A stretch of DNA of 8,365 nt, taken from positions 1-8,365 of the forward strand of contig JBKHBQ010000177.1 in assembly GCA_046542305.1 (NCBI GenBank), written 5' to 3'. This DNA is from JBKHBQ01 sp046542305 (GTDB lineage: Bacteria; Bacteroidota; Bacteroidia; Bacteroidales; 4484-276). The notes under the pieces were generated by a model. The model did no database searches and was not told where the DNA came from. It worked only from the letters and a program-made list of their open reading frames with translations. Of this stretch, positions 1 through 6,530 are shown in pieces; position 1 is the stretch's first letter, and each line of letters opens with the position of its first letter. The translations under genes were made by a program, and so were the position numbers.

Positions 1-129
1 ATTTTATAAAAAAACAAAAAGAATCTTAAAAAAGTATAAATACCCCTCCGGCGTTGCCATCTCTGCATCTGCCGATATTTTTAATATTGAAATATAAAGA
101 TGTTTTGGTATTTGGATTTTAAAGCATCC

Positions 130-164
130 AAAAAACCACCAATGGAGATTTTCTTTGGTGGTTT
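130..164 (-). terminator. Intrinsic terminator of hppA
   Basis: A perfect 10-bp inverted repeat (AAACCACCAA at 133-142, TTGGTGGTTT at 155-164) encloses a 12-base loop. Read on the minus strand, the stem is followed by six T (complement of A130-135), the classic rho-independent layout, 24 bases after the hppA stop codon. On the plus strand the stem is followed only by a short T stretch and then mixed sequence, so termination should act mainly on leftward transcripts. A second, weaker stem (TTTGGA 111-116 with TCCAAA 127-132) lies immediately beyond it. Confidence 0.8.
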
Positions 165-187
165 AAGTTATCAGAAATCTGAGCGAA

Positions 188-2575
188 CTATAATCTTATC
201 AAATGATTTCCTGTTTTAAACTGCATATCCGTTTTCAGGACATTTACAAAATGAACCGTCTTTTCGTCTGCAGCAATACGCTCATCAGAGTTATCGCTGA
301 TGGCGATTGATTTGTTTTGTGCCTGGAAATCCGTTTCCGGATTGAGATAAATCACCTTTTCCTGCGGCTGTTCAAGCATGGATTGCCCTTCTATCGGGTC
401 GATGGCAATGCTCGGCGCAATCACCAGTGCCACCACCGACATCAGCTTGAGCAGGATGTTCAGCGACGGGCCTGATGTATCTTTGAACGGATCGCCCACG
501 GTATCGCCTACCACCGTTGCCTTGTGAGAATCCCCGCCTTTTTCGTGCAGTACATCCTCGATATGCACGCCTTCTTCGATCATTTTCTTGGCGTTGTCCC
601 AGGCGCCTCCGGCATTCGACTGGTATATGGCCAGCAGTACGCCCGATGCCGTCACCCCGGCAAGCAAACCTCCCAGCATTTCGGCACCGCCCAGAAAGCC
701 CACTACAACCGGCGTGAAAACTGCCAGCAAGCCTGGTAGCACCATTTCCCTTAACGAAGTTTTGGTAGAAATTTCCACACATTTTTCATATTCGGCCTTG
801 CCTTCGGCGGCTTCGAAAATTAACAATTCCTCCGGAGAGGCCTTGCTCATATCGGCATTGTGGCGGCGCATCACTTCGAGTGCATTTCGCAGTTCAGGTA
901 TTGTTGCAAACTGACGGCGCACCTCCTGAATCATGGCCTTTCCTGCCCGTCCGACCGCGCCCATGGCCATCGACGAAAACAGGTAGGGAATCATGCCTCC
1001 CACCAGCAAACCGGCCATAATCTGCGGCCTGGAAATATCGATCGTCTTTATGCCGGCCTGGGTCATGTAAGCCGAAAACAATGCCAGGGCCGTTAATGTA
1101 GCCGAGGCAATGGCAAATCCTTTTCCGATGGCGGCCGTGGTATTTCCCACGGCGTCAAGTTTATCGGTTCTTTTTCTTACTTCCTTTGGCAGATCTGTCA
1201 TTTCGGCGATTCCGCCGGCATTGTCGGCAATGGGACCGTAGGCATCTACGGCAAGCTGTATTCCGGTGTTGGCAAGCATGGCCACGGCAGCTATAGCAAT
1301 GCCGTACAATCCGGCGAAGTAGTACGAGGCGATGATGGCAGCAGCAAGGCCAATCACGGGAATAGCCGTGGATTTCATGCCCACTTCCAGCCCGGCGATA
1401 ATGTTGGTGGCCGCGCCGGTGCGTGATTGTTCCACGATGGAGCGAACCGGTGATTTGCCGGTGGCGGTGTAGTATTCGGTGATCTTGCCTATGGCCAGCC
1501 CGATGAGAAGCCCGACGATGGTGGCATAAAAAATCCCGAGGGAGGTATATGTAATTTCGGTCCCATCCACATTTACGGCAGTCCACGATTCAGGGAGAAA
1601 AGCACGGATAATGAAAAACGATCCGATGAACATGGTGATTCCCGACCAGAACTCTCCCTTGTTCAGCGCCGATTGCGGGTTTCCGCCTTCTTTTACATGC
1701 ACGAAAAAAGTCCCGAAAATTGATGTCAGAATGCCGAAGGCCCCCAGTGCCAGCGGCAATATTACGGGTCCGAGTTCAAATCCTGCTTTTACCTCCGGTG
1801 CCATTACAAATGCCGCTCCCAGCACCATGGCCGCAATGATGGAGCCGACGAAGGATTCGAACAGGTCGGCGCCCATACCGGCCACGTCGCCCACGTTGTC
1901 GCCCACGTTGTCGGCAATGGTGGCAGGGTTCAGCGGATGATCCTCAGGAATACCTGCTTCAACCTTCCCCACCAGGTCGGCGCCCACATCGGCAGCCTTG
2001 GTATAAATGCCTCCGCCTACCCGGGCAAACAAAGCAATGGAAGACGCTCCAAGTGAAAAGGAACTGATGACGTTGATGATGGTATTCAGCCCCCATTCAA
2101 CGCCCAAAACATAATTATACAACAGGAACAGCAGCGACAGGCCCAGCAGCCCCAGCGTCACCACGCCCAGCCCCATCACCGAACCGCCGTTGAAAGCCAC
2201 CTGAAGTGCGCCTCCCAACGAAGTGCGGGCAGCATGCGTGGTGCGTACATTGGCTTTGGTGGCTATGCGCATCCCGATAAATCCTGCAAGCCCCGAAAAA
2301 ACTGCACCTGTTATAAACGACAGTACCACATACGAATTCGATCCCTCCTCGTTGGCACCTTTAAAAAACAGCAACACAGCCACGGCAATCACGAACACCG
2401 CAAGAATGCTGTATTCGGCTTTTAGGAATGCCATGGCCCCGTCGGCAATGTGTTTGGCAATACGGGTCATTTTTTCCGTGCCGGTTTCCTGCCTGTTTAC
2501 CCAGGCGGTTTTCCAGATCATGAACAAAATTCCCAGTACTCCGGCCAATGGAAGATAAAAGACGATATTTTCCAT
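188..2575 (-). CDS. hppA: K+-dependent ion-translocating membrane pyrophosphatase
   Basis: The 795-residue polytopic membrane protein hydrolyses cytoplasmic pyrophosphate and pumps Na+ and/or H+ out of the cell. Family signatures are all present: DVGADLVGKVE (196-206), ADNVGDNVGD with Asp222/226/230, DNAGG (451-455) and DTVGDPFKDT (691-700), which supply the Mg-PPi ligands. Alanine in GNTTAA (477-482), where K+-independent enzymes have lysine, marks the K+-dependent class. Glu240 in DLFES sits where Na+-pumping members carry their key glutamate, so Na+ or mixed Na+/H+ transport is likely; that is inference from family knowledge. The membrane core ends near residue 725, the usual family length, and is followed by about 70 hydrophilic residues of unknown role. 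The ATG is preceded directly by AGGAGT, an unusually close Shine-Dalgarno. The gene stands alone, divergent from the nuclease-like gene, with a strong terminator downstream. Confidence 0.97.
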   Translation of the reverse strand: MENIVFYLPLAGVLGILFMIWKTAWVNRQETGTEKMTRIAKHIADGAMAFLKAEYSILAVFVIAVAVLLFFKGANEEGSNSYVVLSFITGAVFSGLAGFIGMRIATKANVRTTHAARTSLGGALQVAFNGGSVMGLGVVTLGLLGLSLLFLLYNYVLGVEWGLNTIINVISSFSLGASSIALFARVGGGIYTKAADVGADLVGKVEAGIPEDHPLNPATIADNVGDNVGDVAGMGADLFESFVGSIIAAMVLGAAFVMAPEVKAGFELGPVILPLALGAFGILTSIFGTFFVHVKEGGNPQSALNKGEFWSGITMFIGSFFIIRAFLPESWTAVNVDGTEITYTSLGIFYATIVGLLIGLAIGKITEYYTATGKSPVRSIVEQSRTGAATNIIAGLEVGMKSTAIPVIGLAAAIIASYYFAGLYGIAIAAVAMLANTGIQLAVDAYGPIADNAGGIAEMTDLPKEVRKRTDKLDAVGNTTAAIGKGFAIASATLTALALFSAYMTQAGIKTIDISRPQIMAGLLVGGMIPYLFSSMAMGAVGRAGKAMIQEVRRQFATIPELRNALEVMRRHNADMSKASPEELLIFEAAEGKAEYEKCVEISTKTSLREMVLPGLLAVFTPVVVGFLGGAEMLGGLLAGVTASGVLLAIYQSNAGGAWDNAKKMIEEGVHIEDVLHEKGGDSHKATVVGDTVGDPFKDTSGPSLNILLKLMSVVALVIAPSIAIDPIEGQSMLEQPQEKVIYLNPETDFQAQNKSIAISDNSDERIAADEKTVHFVNVLKTDMQFKTGNHLIRL

Positions 2576-2630
2576 ACTCCTGATTAAAATATTTGATAAT
2601 TAGATATTTCTTGTGTCCTGTGGGAAGTTG

Positions 2631-2638
2631 CAAAAATC
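2631..2638 (-). promoter_or_regulatory. Possible hppA -7 element
   Basis: On the minus strand this reads GATTTTTG, a 7/8 fit to the Bacteroidota -7 consensus TAnnTTTG. It lies 55 bases upstream of the hppA ATG, which would give a leader of roughly 50 bases. No convincing -33 TTTG was assigned, so the call rests on position and one motif. Confidence 0.3.
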
Positions 2639-2843
2639 ATAAAAATATGCCTGCAGCTTTATTTTAATCTGATCCAAATAGCAATTTTTCAAATTTTTAA
2701 CACAGCCCGCATCAATTCAGCATTTCACGCCACCGGGGCAAAAAATATCCTTTGAACAAATGATTTCAGGATGGGTTCAATTATGCGCGGGTAAGGTCCG
2801 GGATCGGATCGGAATTCAAAGTGAGAATTTATTTATAATTTAG

Positions 2844-2851
2844 TACTTTCG
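2844..2851 (+). promoter_or_regulatory. Possible -7 element of the nuclease-like gene
   Basis: TACTTTCG matches TAnnTTTG at 7 of 8 positions and lies 27 bases before the chosen ATG at 2879. Transcription would start about 20 bases ahead of the gene, a short leader typical of this phylum. No clear -33 element was recognised. Confidence 0.35.
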
Positions 2852-2878
2852 TTACCTGAATAAAATTGTGGATTGATA

Positions 2879-3475
2879 ATGGATAAGATCAAGTTAGAAA
2901 TTCTGGGAATGTCGTACAGCCAATCGCAAAGCGGCGCATACGCACTGATTCTTGGTGAAACGGAAGGCCAGCGAAGGCTTCCCATCATCATCGGCGGATT
3001 TGAAGCACAGGCCATTGCCATCGAGCTGGAAAAAATGAAACCGGCACGCCCGTTAACCCATGACCTTTTGAAACGTGTGGCCGATGCATACAAGATCGGC
3101 GTGCGCGAAGTGATCATCAATAAATTTTTCGAAGGCGTGTTTTATGCCCAACTGGTTTGCGACAACGGCAGCCAGGTTATCGAAATCGATTCCCGCACCT
3201 CCGATGCCGTGGCCCTGGCCATCCGGTTCAAATGCCCCATCTACACCTACGAAAACATCATGTCGGCAGCAGGCATCCTGGTAAAAGACGAGAAAGATGA
3301 GGAAAAAGGAGAGGAGGAATGGTTCCAGCCTGAAGAAAGCAGTGAGGAGAATCCCTTTGAGCAGTACTCCGTTTCCGAACTCCAGGATATGATCCAAAAA
3401 GCCGTGGAAAAGGAAGAATACGAAAAAGCATCCAAAATTAGGGACGAAATTAAGCGCAGGGATAAAACAAAATAA
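2879..3475 (+). CDS. Bifunctional nuclease family protein with UVR motif
   Basis: The 198-residue soluble protein has two parts. Residues 1-135 form a bifunctional nuclease (BFN/DUF151) domain with the family landmarks LPIIIGGFEAQAIA (34-47), RPLTHDL (57-63) and DSRTSDAVALAIR (104-116). Members are reported to have RNase/DNase activity, but the cellular role in Bacteroidota is not settled. An acidic linker (136-161, rich in Glu and Asp) leads to a UVR motif (163-192, with EYEKASKIRDEIK), the helical hairpin used for protein contacts in UvrB and UvrC. A TTG six bases upstream is also in frame, but the ATG at 2879 gives the family-like start MDKIKLEILG. The nucleoside transporter gene follows 49 bases downstream in the same direction, so partial co-transcription is possible. 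The domain calls are strong; the substrate and pathway are unknown. Confidence 0.92.
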   Translation: MDKIKLEILGMSYSQSQSGAYALILGETEGQRRLPIIIGGFEAQAIAIELEKMKPARPLTHDLLKRVADAYKIGVREVIINKFFEGVFYAQLVCDNGSQVIEIDSRTSDAVALAIRFKCPIYTYENIMSAAGILVKDEKDEEKGEEEWFQPEESSEENPFEQYSVSELQDMIQKAVEKEEYEKASKIRDEIKRRDKTK

Positions 3476-3476
3476 T

Positions 3477-3484
3477 GATATTTG
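3477..3484 (+). promoter_or_regulatory. Possible -7 element of the nucleoside transporter gene
   Basis: GATATTTG fits TAnnTTTG at 7 of 8 positions. It begins just after the stop of the nuclease-like gene and lies 40 bases before the transporter ATG at 3525. No terminator separates the two genes, so this promoter would be in addition to read-through. The assignment rests on motif and spacing only. Confidence 0.3.
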
Positions 3485-3524
3485 CACTTTTTTCAACTAA
3501 CTGATTAGGTATTAATCCTGAAAC

Positions 3525-5354
3525 ATGAAAAAAGCGCTTTACTTTCTCCTGCTGTTTGTATTTGGCTTTTCAACCGCTCTCCACAGTCAGAATCCTCAAA
3601 AGGTAAATCAACTGCTTGCCACCAAGTGGAAACCCGTGTCGGTGACCGATACCGCCGGAAAATCCGTGGCCGATCCCTCGCCCGGCGATCACCTAAGCCT
3701 TGCCGGCGAGATCATGACGTTCGAACACCGGCTCGAAGCCGAGAATCTTTTCCTTACCGGCAACTGGCAACTCGATGGGCAGAAACTGCTGTTCGAATAC
3801 GACCTCCAGCCCGACGAAAAATCCGTCGACTCCACCGTGTACCGTGTGATAAACCAACAACCCGTGATCATTTATTACCGGAACGGCGAAGAGGTGACGC
3901 GGCTGATCGAGGACCAACTGCAGTCTGAAAAGAAAGCAAAGGGCTATTACATCCAAAAGATCACCAAAGATTCACTCATCCTGCGCGATGCCGGCACGGT
4001 GTACACCTATGTGAACGCCACGCCTCCTGCATCAGGTTTCGTACAGCGCAGCGGCGGCGGTTTCACCCTGATGACGCTTGTCCGCGGATTGGTGGGCATC
4101 ATGTTCCTGATCCTTATCGCCTGGCTGTTCAGTTCCAACCGCAGAGCCGTATCATGGAAAGTGGTGCTTACCGGCCTTGCCATCCAGGTGGGGATGGCGC
4201 TGGGCATTCTTTTTATTCCCTTTGTCGAAGGCTTCTTCGAGATTGTCGGGGGCATTTTTGTGGTGATCCTCGACTTTACCAAGATCGGCAGCACCTTCCT
4301 GTTCAACGACCTGATGCAGATCGAAAAGGTGGGATATATTTTCGCCTTGCAGATCCTGCCCACCATCATCTTTTTCTCGGCGCTCACCAGCGTGCTGTTC
4401 TACCTGGGCATCATCCAGAAAGTGGTGTGGGCGATGGCCTGGCTCATGACCAAAGCCCTGAGGATTTCGGGCGCCGAAAGCCTTTCGGTGGCCGGCAATA
4501 TTTTTCTGGGGCAAACCGAATCGCCGCTGATGATCAAGGCCTATCTGCCTAAAATGAATAATTCGGAGATGCTGCTGGTGATGATCGGCGGCATGGCCAC
4601 CGTGGCCGGCGGCGTCATGGCGGCCTACATCAGTTTCCTGGGCGGCGAGGATCCTGTGCAGCGGCTCATCTTTGCCAAGCACCTGCTTACGGCCTCCGTG
4701 ATGGCTGCGCCCGGCGCCGTGGTGATCAGCAAAATCCTGATGCCGCAAACCGATGCCATCGACATGAAGGTGGAAGTGGCGCAGGATAAGATCGGCAAAA
4801 ATTTCCTCGACGCCCTGTCGAACGGCACTACCGAAGGCCTCAAACTCGCCGCCAATGTGGGCGCCATGCTGCTGGTGTTCTTTGCCTTTATCGCCATGGT
4901 AAATTATATTCTGCTTAAAGTGGGCGTATGGACCGACATCAACGCCTCCATCGCAGGTATCACCAACGGGCAATACACCGAACTGTCGCTCGAATTCATC
5001 CTGGGCTACACCTTTGCCCCGCTCATGTGGATGATCGGCGTAAACGCGCAGGATATCACCCTGCTGGGCCAGTTGCTCGGCGAAAAGCTTATCGCCAGCG
5101 AATTTGTAGGCTACACCAGCCTGGCCAGCCTCAAGGAAATGAATGTCTTCAGCGACCAGAAATCCGTGATCATGGCCACCTATATGCTGTGCGGCTTTGC
5201 CAACTTCGCCTCCATCGGCATTCAGATCGGCGGCATCGGCGGACTGGCGCCCAACAAACGGTGGTTCCTCTCCAAATACGGCATGAAAGCCCTCATCGGC
5301 GGTACGCTGGCCTCCCTGCTTTCGGCTACCATTATCGGGGCGATTTTGGGGTAG
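3525..5354 (+). CDS. CNT-family nucleoside transporter with exported lipocalin-like domain
   Basis: The 609-residue protein probably imports nucleosides using a Na+ or H+ gradient. Residues 1-21 are a signal peptide (MKK, then a hydrophobic run ending near ALHSQ). Residues about 25-165 resemble a lipocalin-like periplasmic domain, with WKPVSV, GNWQLDGQKLLFEY and ITKDSLILRD as beta-strand pieces. Membrane segments begin near 181, and the CNT core fills 210-609. Nucleoside-site motifs match the structurally known Vibrio CNT: GQTE (329-332), Glu526 in SEFVGY and Asn560/Ser563 in GFANFAS. The usual NEFVAY reads SEFVGY, so the Asn of this motif is replaced by Ser525. Classical NupC is about 400 residues, so the N-terminal extension accounts for the extra length. 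It follows the nuclease-like gene by 49 bases and ends before the mosaic region. The transporter family is secure; the symbol nupC and the substrate range are not. Confidence 0.93.
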   Translation: MKKALYFLLLFVFGFSTALHSQNPQKVNQLLATKWKPVSVTDTAGKSVADPSPGDHLSLAGEIMTFEHRLEAENLFLTGNWQLDGQKLLFEYDLQPDEKSVDSTVYRVINQQPVIIYYRNGEEVTRLIEDQLQSEKKAKGYYIQKITKDSLILRDAGTVYTYVNATPPASGFVQRSGGGFTLMTLVRGLVGIMFLILIAWLFSSNRRAVSWKVVLTGLAIQVGMALGILFIPFVEGFFEIVGGIFVVILDFTKIGSTFLFNDLMQIEKVGYIFALQILPTIIFFSALTSVLFYLGIIQKVVWAMAWLMTKALRISGAESLSVAGNIFLGQTESPLMIKAYLPKMNNSEMLLVMIGGMATVAGGVMAAYISFLGGEDPVQRLIFAKHLLTASVMAAPGAVVISKILMPQTDAIDMKVEVAQDKIGKNFLDALSNGTTEGLKLAANVGAMLLVFFAFIAMVNYILLKVGVWTDINASIAGITNGQYTELSLEFILGYTFAPLMWMIGVNAQDITLLGQLLGEKLIASEFVGYTSLASLKEMNVFSDQKSVIMATYMLCGFANFASIGIQIGGIGGLAPNKRWFLSKYGMKALIGGTLASLLSATIIGAILG

Positions 5355-5377
5355 GTTCCAAAAAAACCGGTGTGCGA

Positions 5378-5408
5378 CAACAGCACCAAATTAGAATATT
5401 AACTGAAA
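5378..5408 (+). repeat. Scar of an abiEi 3' end (pair of 6500-6530)
   Basis: These 31 bases match 6500-6530, the last codons and stop of abiEi plus two bases, with a single difference (A5393 for G6515). The change turns the Trp codon TGG into TAG. A 30/31 match is far beyond chance in a window of this size. The scar starts 23 bases after the nucleoside transporter stop and runs straight into the A-run that opens the left 220-bp repeat. It looks like the remnant of a second abiEi copy whose body, with the following toxin gene, was lost. Confidence 0.85.
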
Positions 5409-5417
5409 AAACACCCC

Positions 5418-5440
5418 AAACGATTTGTTACAATTCGTTT
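5418..5440. promoter_or_regulatory. Palindromic operator, left copy
   Basis: This 23-bp palindrome (AAACGA-T-TTGT-T-ACAA-T-TCGTTT) has ten complementary pairs around a central T and one mismatched pair. It is an exact duplicate of 7766-7788. It ends 18 bp before the TATTTTTG element at 5459, as expected for a repressor or activator site over the -33 region. The regulator is unknown. Confidence 0.55.
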
Positions 5441-5458
5441 ACCGTACCCTGAAAAATC

Positions 5459-5466
5459 TATTTTTG
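5459..5466 (+). promoter_or_regulatory. Promoter -7 element, left copy
   Basis: TATTTTTG is a perfect TAnnTTTG match, about 67 bases before the ATG of the truncated FMN-binding gene. If active, this duplicated promoter would transcribe the gene fragment and could read into abiEi, since no terminator is visible before 5803. Confidence 0.55.
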
Positions 5467-5532
5467 CCATGGAAGATGATTTGTTGAGAAGCAAATTAAC
5501 TTCACGGGTTCAGCAATTAACAATCGGTATTC

Positions 5533-5658
5533 ATGAATAAATGGCAAATCGGGGAAACGGCATACCAGTACATTTTAATCATCCTTATTCTGGCGGCCGT
5601 CGCGTACAGGGGCGGCAGGGGTTTTAGCGGCCTGATATGTGTGCTCTCGCGCAAATGA
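5533..5658 (+). pseudogene. Truncated 5' fragment of the FMN-binding protein gene
   Basis: The 41-codon frame starts like the intact gene at 7881: 28 of the first 31 residues agree (R4W, I23V and D30G differ), covering the N-terminal membrane anchor MNKWQIGETAYQYILIILIL. Homology stops at residue 31, and ten unrelated residues lead to a TGA at 5656. The whole flavin-binding domain is missing, so it cannot do the job of the full protein. Nine of the 12 base differences from the intact gene are synonymous or sit in conservative changes, suggesting that the fragment came from a functioning allele rather than from long neutral decay here. It could still be transcribed from the promoter at 5459 and make a small membrane peptide. 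Confidence 0.85.
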
Positions 5659-5723
5659 TCGTTGGCAATAAATTAATAACATACTGACCACCCATCTTCA
5701 ATTCTCTAAAATCTAATTTCCGC

Positions 5724-5751
5724 GTCAAGTAATTTGCGCAATTTACTTGAC
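5724..5751. promoter_or_regulatory. Palindromic operator of the abiE operon
   Basis: This 28-bp near-perfect palindrome has arms GTCAAGTAA (5724-5732) and TTACTTGAC (5743-5751) around the core TTTGCGCAAT. Only one symmetric pair of positions breaks the symmetry. It overlaps the -33/-35 region (TTGAC 5747-5751) of the abiE promoter. AbiEi antitoxins studied in Streptococcus and Mycobacterium bind inverted repeats in their own promoters, so autorepression by AbiEi is the natural reading here. Confidence 0.7.
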
Positions 5752-5776
5752 AAGAAATAATAATTTCCTATCTTTG
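5747..5776 (+). promoter_or_regulatory. abiE operon promoter
   Basis: TTGAC (5747-5751) and TATCTTTG (5769-5776) are 17 bp apart. The second element is a perfect TAnnTTTG -7 box. Transcription should start near 5783, leaving about 20 bases before the abiEi ATG, and no Shine-Dalgarno is visible, as is common in Bacteroidota. Confidence 0.7.
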
Positions 5777-5802
5777 TTTTCACTAAGTAGTTTCATAACT
5801 CA

Positions 5803-6528
5803 ATGAAGGTAGCAGAGAAAATAGAACGTAAGATTAAAAGGATGAAGGAAGGGAAATCCTTCAATTATCAGCAGCTTGGCATTGATCAACGGGAATACAG
5901 TGCCGCCGCCAAAGCCATAGAGCGTTTAATCAAAAAGGGTATTGTAAAAAGGGTAAACACCGGAGTATTCTACAAACCAAAACAATCTGCATTTGGTGAG
6001 CTGAGGCCAGTAGAAGATGAACTGCTTAAACCATACCTCTTTCAAGATGGCAAACGCATTGCATACATTACAGGAGGATCATTATATAATCGAATGGGTT
6101 TAACCACTCAGGTACCCCAAACCATCAAAGTAGCCAGTAAAGTAAAACGGGTAACTACCAAAATCGGAAAAACACCGGTAAAGCCGGTTAAAAGCTATGT
6201 TGATGTAACCAATGAAAATTTTTACCTGCTTGAAATATTAGATGCGCTGAAAGATTTCAAAACTATTTCCGATCTGGACAAAAAGTCAGCCATAACTTTA
6301 CTCAAAAACAAAATCGGCACGCTTTCCGACAATGATCGGTCCAAAATGATCCGATACGCTATGAAATACCCTCCACGTGCAACAGCATTATTGGGGGCAA
6401 TACTTGAATTATCAAATAAGAATAACGGCCTGGAAAGCCTGAAAACAAAACTGAACCCGTTAACGACCTATAAACTGGGAATTAAAGAAGAAATCTTACC
6501 AACAGCACCAAATTGGAATATTAACTGA
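5803..6528 (+). CDS. abiEi: AbiEi family type IV antitoxin (DUF6088-like)
   Basis: The 241-residue basic cytoplasmic protein is the probable antitoxin and autorepressor of the AbiE system. Residues 1-56 look like a winged helix-turn-helix: an FNYQQLG turn, a recognition-type helix (YSAAAKAIERLIKKGIV) and a basic wing ending in VFYKPK. The rest (65-241) matches the AbiEi/DUF6088 pattern, with FGELRPVEDELLKPYL and TGGSLYNRMGLTTQVP (90-105), and has a largely helical C-terminus. In type IV systems the antitoxin does not bind the toxin protein but counters its effect. The ATG at 5803 follows the promoter by a short leader. One base separates its stop from the toxin start, so the genes are translationally close. 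Its last nine codons are duplicated as a scar at 5378-5408. Codon use is more AT-rich than in the flanking host genes. The family call depends mainly on motifs plus the toxin neighbour. Confidence 0.88.
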   Translation: MKVAEKIERKIKRMKEGKSFNYQQLGIDQREYSAAAKAIERLIKKGIVKRVNTGVFYKPKQSAFGELRPVEDELLKPYLFQDGKRIAYITGGSLYNRMGLTTQVPQTIKVASKVKRVTTKIGKTPVKPVKSYVDVTNENFYLLEILDALKDFKTISDLDKKSAITLLKNKIGTLSDNDRSKMIRYAMKYPPRATALLGAILELSNKNNGLESLKTKLNPLTTYKLGIKEEILPTAPNWNIN

Positions 6529-6530
6529 AA
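6500..6530 (+). repeat. abiEi 3' end, source of the 31-bp scar
   Basis: These bases encode the final residues of AbiEi (TAPNWNIN), its stop and the first base of the toxin ATG. They are repeated at 5378-5408 with one mismatch. The match ends at 6530/5408, in an A-run shared with the start of the 220-bp repeat, which could have provided microhomology for a deletion. Confidence 0.85.

Larger units (their letters stand above)
2576..2878. other. Divergent intergenic region
   Basis: About 300 bases lie between the divergent hppA and the nuclease-like gene. The region is AT-rich near each gene and mixed in the middle, and holds no credible coding frame. Apart from the two candidate -7 elements, the only structure seen is a loose 6-bp inverted repeat (TTGAAC 2752-2757, GTTCAA 2775-2780) and a short tandem of GATCGG near 2807-2818. 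Neither is convincing as an operator. Confidence 0.6.
5406..5625 (+). repeat. Left copy of 220-bp direct repeat
   Basis: This segment aligns without gaps to 7754-7973 at a distance of 2348 bp. By my count 208 of 220 bases agree. All 12 differences fall in the coding part after 5533, and the 121 bases from 5412 to 5532 are identical. The segment carries a palindromic operator, a -7 element and the first 31 codons of the FMN-binding gene. It ends abruptly; DNA after 5625 is unrelated to that after 7973. Confidence 0.95.

Noticed and set aside
372..782. Minus-strand frame inside hppA (also 1161-1586)
   Set aside because: These are Arg/Cys/Gly-rich shadow translations of the pyrophosphatase in another frame.
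1880..1920. Short tandem repeat in hppA near GTCGCCCACGTTGTCG
   Set aside because: It is simply the coding sequence for the conserved DNVGDNVGD metal-binding motif.
4152..4973. 273-codon minus-strand frame inside the nucleoside transporter gene
   Set aside because: It is a shadow frame in G+C-rich coding DNA, His/Gln/Gly-rich with no fold or motif, opposite a well-supported gene.
5355..5377. Possible terminator after the nucleoside transporter gene
   Set aside because: GGTT/AACC gives only a 4-bp stem around an A-run, with no T tract; too weak to call.
5469..5540. 23-codon upstream frame (MEDDLLRSKL start) in the repeat
   Set aside because: Its ATG lies only 2 bases after the -7 box, so it would be upstream of the expected transcription start. 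The stop is lost in the right copy.
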